Shown: one piece after another, positions 60,204 through 64,000 of the stretch
Position numbering within the stretch: position 1 is the first letter of the stretch
Layout of the letters: each line of letters starts with the position of its first letter
Source: Cornus controversa
Lineage: Eukaryota; Streptophyta; Magnoliopsida; Cornales; Cornaceae
NCBI GenBank assembly: GCA_026545225.1
Contig: CM048849.1
Coordinates: 32,560,336 to 32,624,335, forward strand
Direction: 5' to 3'
Length of the DNA: 64,000 nt
Translations under genes and position numbers: made by a program
The notes under the pieces: model-generated
The model's database searches: none
What the model was told of the DNA's origin: nothing
What the model saw: the letters and a program-made list of their open reading frames with translations, nothing else

Positions 60204-61865
60204 TGTGACACCGCCAATTTCCATTCGTAAGTTGGGCAGACTCACACATGAAATCAAGGGGCGTCAGCAACTGAAAATAAACAAGTACAGATGCAAGATG
60301 CAATAAAGAAAAAAATTAAATAGCAGAGAAGAAAACTAATAAATAATAAATCTCAATACCATAAATCTCCATAAAACTCCAGGTAATTAATCCATAGATA
60401 ATACAGACTAAAAACCAAAATCCTCAATTAATTATAATTCGAGAATCCCGTAAACCAAGGACCCCTAAATCCATAATTGGAATAGACCATAGTCAAAATA
60501 ATCTAAATAATAAAATAAAATTAAGTCCCTACTTTGAAAAAACTGGAACAGAATGTAGACACGTGAATCTAAGAAGAACCACAAACTCAACCCTATGGCT
60601 GGAACTATCTGTGACTTGAAAGTTTGTCAACAAAAGAGTGGGTTAAACCCACGAGCTAGTCCTCTCTACTTCAGCCGAACAGAGTACCAATAAACCCACC
60701 ATCTCCATAAATACAACAAAGAACCCACAATATCATCCACACATATTAAATATACATAAGTGATCAAAAATGAAAGTATAGGCAACTCAACCATGCCCAC
60801 CAATAAAATAAACAAATCAATTATATTTATGTGTTTAGTAACAAAATTATACAAGTATAAACAACTCAACAATGTCTGCAAATTTAATAAATATAAATAG
60901 GCAATTCAACCATGCTTGCAAATATATATAAGAATAAAAACAGGCAACTCAACCATGCCTTCGAATAACCATGTACCCAACAATTCAACCATGCCGTAGC
61001 AAATCAACCATGCTAATTGGTACTAGTGGAATTGGTTTATTAGTCGGTCCTAAGTGACTCCATTACACATAACGCAATTCTCAATATGATAAAAATCAAT
61101 ATAAACATATTTAACAATTTATTTACACAATTCCCATGTTTATTACTTGATGAGAGGCATCCCATGCCCAATGCATCCTCACATTATGCCAAACCAAACA
61201 TTATACCTAACATCACCATTATTTGAAAATTAGACAATCAACGCACCACACAACTTTAATCGTATCATACTAGTTCATAAAATTTAGAAAAGAATCATAC
61301 ATAAAACCCTAGTAATAGCATGTGGACAACATATCACATATACTTCAAATCATAGCATGAAAAGCATCTAGGACAGTAACATATACATCTATACAACATA
61401 TTATAAGCATGAATCATACAACAAAAGATGTATCAACCCAAGTATATACATGTAACATATTGTATATAAACCCAAAAAAAACCAGCATGTGTACTTTTCC
61501 TCATATATGTAACATATACATACATATATACAACCAATCAAAACCATGTAACAATTTCAACAACAATATAGCAGCATATATATATGTATATAAAGCAGAT
61601 TTACACCTATATATACATACACATATATACTTATAGCAAAGTTCATACCTATACACATACGATCTATACACCTTAATTAGACCTACAATATACACCTAAT
61701 ACGTATCTGATGTGATATGTTTATGGGCCGAAGGAGAAGAGAAGAAAGAAACTTATCTTACAATTCGTAGAGCAACGTCATTTATCTCGTTGCGTGTTCG
61801 TCTCAATTCGTCCTTCGCGATCTTGTATGTGCAAGACTAAGGACTAGGGTTTTTTGCTCTTCTCC

Positions 61866-61897
<32 letters not shown>

Positions 61898-62112
61898 ATC
61901 TATACATACATATATGTTCTGTATAATAGGGTTTTATATAAACCCAACACGAACAAAGAAACCACTTAAAACAGATTCGTAAAACAGAATTCCCGTCATA
62001 ATTATGATCAATCGGATCATATTACGATCGATCATATTGCAAATTACGACCGATCGTCTGTCACATTACGATCTATCGTATTTCCAAAAAACATAATTAT
62101 TTCAAAATGACA
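60204..62112 (-). mobile_element. LTR (family E), inverted; limits approximate
   Basis: The left edge TGTGACACCGCCAATTTCC is the reverse complement of an LTR end (...GGCGGTGTCACA). Minus-strand TTTATATAAAACCC at about 61930-61945, then a CT/GA-rich leader and AAAAAACCCTAG, mark promoter and start. Upstream of these (61985-62070) is a palindrome cluster (ATTACGATCGATCATAT, ATTACGATCTATCGTAT). No matching TSD was found for the 62112 end; a CCTAA pair exists at 60199 and 61695 but would cut off the promoter. Confidence 0.6.
61861..61890. repeat. (CT)n microsatellite in the LTR leader
   Basis: Nearly pure CT run next to the presumed transcription start of the inverted LTR. Confidence 0.9.
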
Positions 62113-63712
62113 GGGAATTAATGCCATGTGGTAATACTAATATGAAGAGTAAACTGGTTGCATGAATATCACTTGTCATCAACAAGAGGATGCAGTTACA
62201 AATAAGGGATGAGTAAGAATGCATGAGATGCAATAGAATTGGCTTGAGGCAATTTCTCCTGATGTGTATAGATATCTCTATAAGGTGTATGGAAATCTCT
62301 CCTCTATATATATATGTTATGAGAGCTAAGAGCTATTTATTCGGTGCTTAGATCCATTATTTTTTTTTTTAAATTCCTGTTTAAATATATTTGATCTAAA
62401 AACAATTTCATGCATAATACTTATAAAAAAAAAATCATGCGTAATGAATCAAAACGTGTATGCATTGTGCATAATGATGCATGATTATGATCTTTTGATC
62501 TCCAATTGCTTTCTCTTCATAGGCCGCAAGTTTGAGGTAAACTCTAACTCTAACTAATAAACCTACTTTTGAAAATAAACAAAAATTTTAGACTTTGATT
62601 CTTTTATTTTTAAATAAATTTATCAACACTAAGTTCTAATAACTTCACATTTCCTCCCCCCCAATTTCATGATAGAACTAAAATAAAATGACGTTATATA
62701 AAAAATATAGAAGACATAAAATCCTTAAATATTGCTTCTCTTCTTAAAAAAAAAGGCTAAAATCCTGCAAAACATAGACAAACAATTATACCTATGCATC
62801 ATATCAACTTAATGAAAGAAATAAAAGATAAATGAAGCATGGAAGAAAGCATAAAATATAAATTCACAATTTAGATTTGCAGTCTCCCGCTCAAGCATAA
62901 ATCATACGATAACTTTATCCTCTTTCTCTCTCTTTTTTTTTTGTAGGTCACAAAATTACAAATTAAGCAATGTAATACAATTTATATCAATTACATGTTA
63001 ATCATACAAATGAAATAGAATTTGTCCTTTAAAACACTAAGTTCTAATGACAAACATTGATAATTTTTAGAGTAAATTTATTGCTTTGAGGGTATTAACT
63101 AAAGAGGGAATTTTATTTTAAATTTGCTCCTTTAATATTTTTGTATTGTTTTATGTTTAACTTAACCAAATATATAAAAACTTTCTCAAATAAAATGTTT
63201 TTTGTGATTTTTTCGAAATTTTCAAGTTCTTTTAAATTAATTATGCCATTATTTCAAATTTGGTTATATCGTCATACAACATTCAAAAGCTCACACACTA
63301 GTCTCCACAAATTTTCTCAAAAATTGACCAAAATATTCCATTTAACAGTTTTGTTCACTTAGTAACTGATAGTAAATCATTCAAAAGCCCCATTGTGTTT
63401 TGTGCTTTAACTTCCAATAATTATAAGCACAATCCAATTTGTGTCCAAGATAATTTTTGAAATGAATTCTCAAATCTTTAGTGATACATGAATACATGTC
63501 ATGAAATATTTGAGGTAATTCATATAATGTAATTGTTTAGCACAAGCTCATCTCATTAATTATTATGGCGTCTTGCACACTAGTGAGTAGCCATTTCATT
63601 TTTTCCCTTTCTAGTTGAAATTCACACGAGGGAAAAAAATAATTATGCATTGAACAATATAAATAGAATATCAATGATTCAACACATAGTTCGAAAAAGA
63701 TAATTTTTTTTC
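62113..63712. other. Non-coding stretch
   Basis: AT-rich, no gene or element with clear ends. If the QTRT2-like exon is live, this is intronic. Confidence 0.45.
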
Positions 63713-63724
63713 TAGTTGAAATTC

Positions 63725-63890
63725 ACACGAGGGTGGGCCTTGGCGCAACGGTAAGGTTGCTCGATTGTGACTTGGAGGTCACGGGTTCAAAACCAGAAAC
63801 AGTCTCTTCATGCATAAGCAAGGTTGCGTACATTTGACCCTCCCCAGACCTCGTAATGGCAGGAGCCTCGCGCACTGGGCTACCCCTTTT
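63725..63890 (+). mobile_element. tRNA-derived SINE (Au-like) with 12-bp TSD
   Basis: Pol III A-box-like TTGGCGCAACGGTAAGG and B-box GGTCACGGGTTCAAAACC, then AACAGTCTCTTCATGCATAA, GGTTGCGTACATTTGACCC, and CACTGGGCTACCCCTTTTT, the body and tail of Au-type plant SINEs. Identical 12-bp repeats TAGTTGAAATTC lie at 63713-63724 and 63891-63902. Confidence 0.88.
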
Positions 63891-63902
63891 TAGTTGAAAT
63901 TC

Positions 63903-64000
63903 CTCACCCACTATGCCCTTATAGGGACTTGAACCCTTGACTTTCTACTTTGAAAGGTGAGGAAGTATCACTAGTTTATAGTCTTTGGTGGTGGTAGACA
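63903..64000. other. Window end, no feature
   Basis: Short non-coding stretch after the SINE. Confidence 0.4.

Noticed and set aside
60199-61699. CCTAA pair as TSD of the inverted LTR
   Set aside because: The 61695 end would leave the LTR promoter and leader outside the element; chance pentamer match is likely.
63725-63790. tRNA gene
   Set aside because: A- and B-box motifs are present but there is no cloverleaf arm pairing, and the sequence continues into an Au-SINE body with TSDs.

Overview
The window is nuclear DNA from a large-genome flowering plant, most likely a eudicot. It is AT-rich, has GT-AG introns, carries a chloroplast-targeted plant gene, and holds plant-type Ty3/gypsy and Ty1/copia LTR retrotransposons, L1 and RTE LINEs, a tRNA-derived SINE of the Au type, hAT and PIF/Harbinger MITEs and many minisatellites. 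The species cannot be told from sequence alone.

Two host genes can be supported. (1) A nine-exon minus-strand gene at 23527-32236 reads as an intact folate-biopterin transporter (FBT1/At2g32040-like, BT1 family, plastid-targeted), 560 codons plus stop. Its fourth intron is about 5 kb and holds an RTE LINE interrupted by an L1 LINE, a PIF-like MITE, a copia LTR fragment and a 99-bp tandem duplication. (2) A plus-strand first exon at 59029-59231 looks like a plant queuine tRNA-ribosyltransferase accessory subunit 2 (QTRT2-like). No later exon is visible before the window ends, and its first intron carries an LTR and a SINE.

Layout. 0-5 kb: L1 endonuclease fragment, a solo LTR with perfect TSD (2452-4500), a 40-bp minisatellite. 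5.5-8.4 kb: a long-TIR element with an 8-bp TSD, filled with tandem repeats, a MITE and a solo SIRE-type LTR. 11-14.6 kb: a decayed hAT, a GGACAC-type hAT MITE, a 58-bp minisatellite, a Tourist-like MITE. 15-19 kb: a copia fragment fused to the tail of a chromovirus and its LTR. 20-22 kb: two more GGACAC-type MITEs. 23.5-32.2 kb: the transporter gene. 33-48.2 kb: a nest of chromovirus LTRs containing a full-structure Tekay/Del-like element (35357-47044), itself split by an inverted solo LTR. 48.2-57.9 kb: a copia-type LTR split by a minus-strand SIRE/Maximus-like element (48896-56739) that has lost pol, keeps a 284-codon envelope-like ORF, and has a complete TRIM element in one LTR. 58-64 kb: MITE, QTRT2-like exon, inverted LTR, SINE.

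The most interesting signal is shared by nearly all LTR families here: each carries a cluster of short, family-specific, self-complementary motifs (for example TTTCGGTCGACCGAAA-like, TTTTGCATATGCAAAA, TGGACCGGTCCA, AGACGTACGTCT, ATTACGAT-NN-ATCGTAAT). The bases differ between families but self-complementarity is kept. I know of no standard annotation for this. All boundaries were read by eye; no alignment or search was run.
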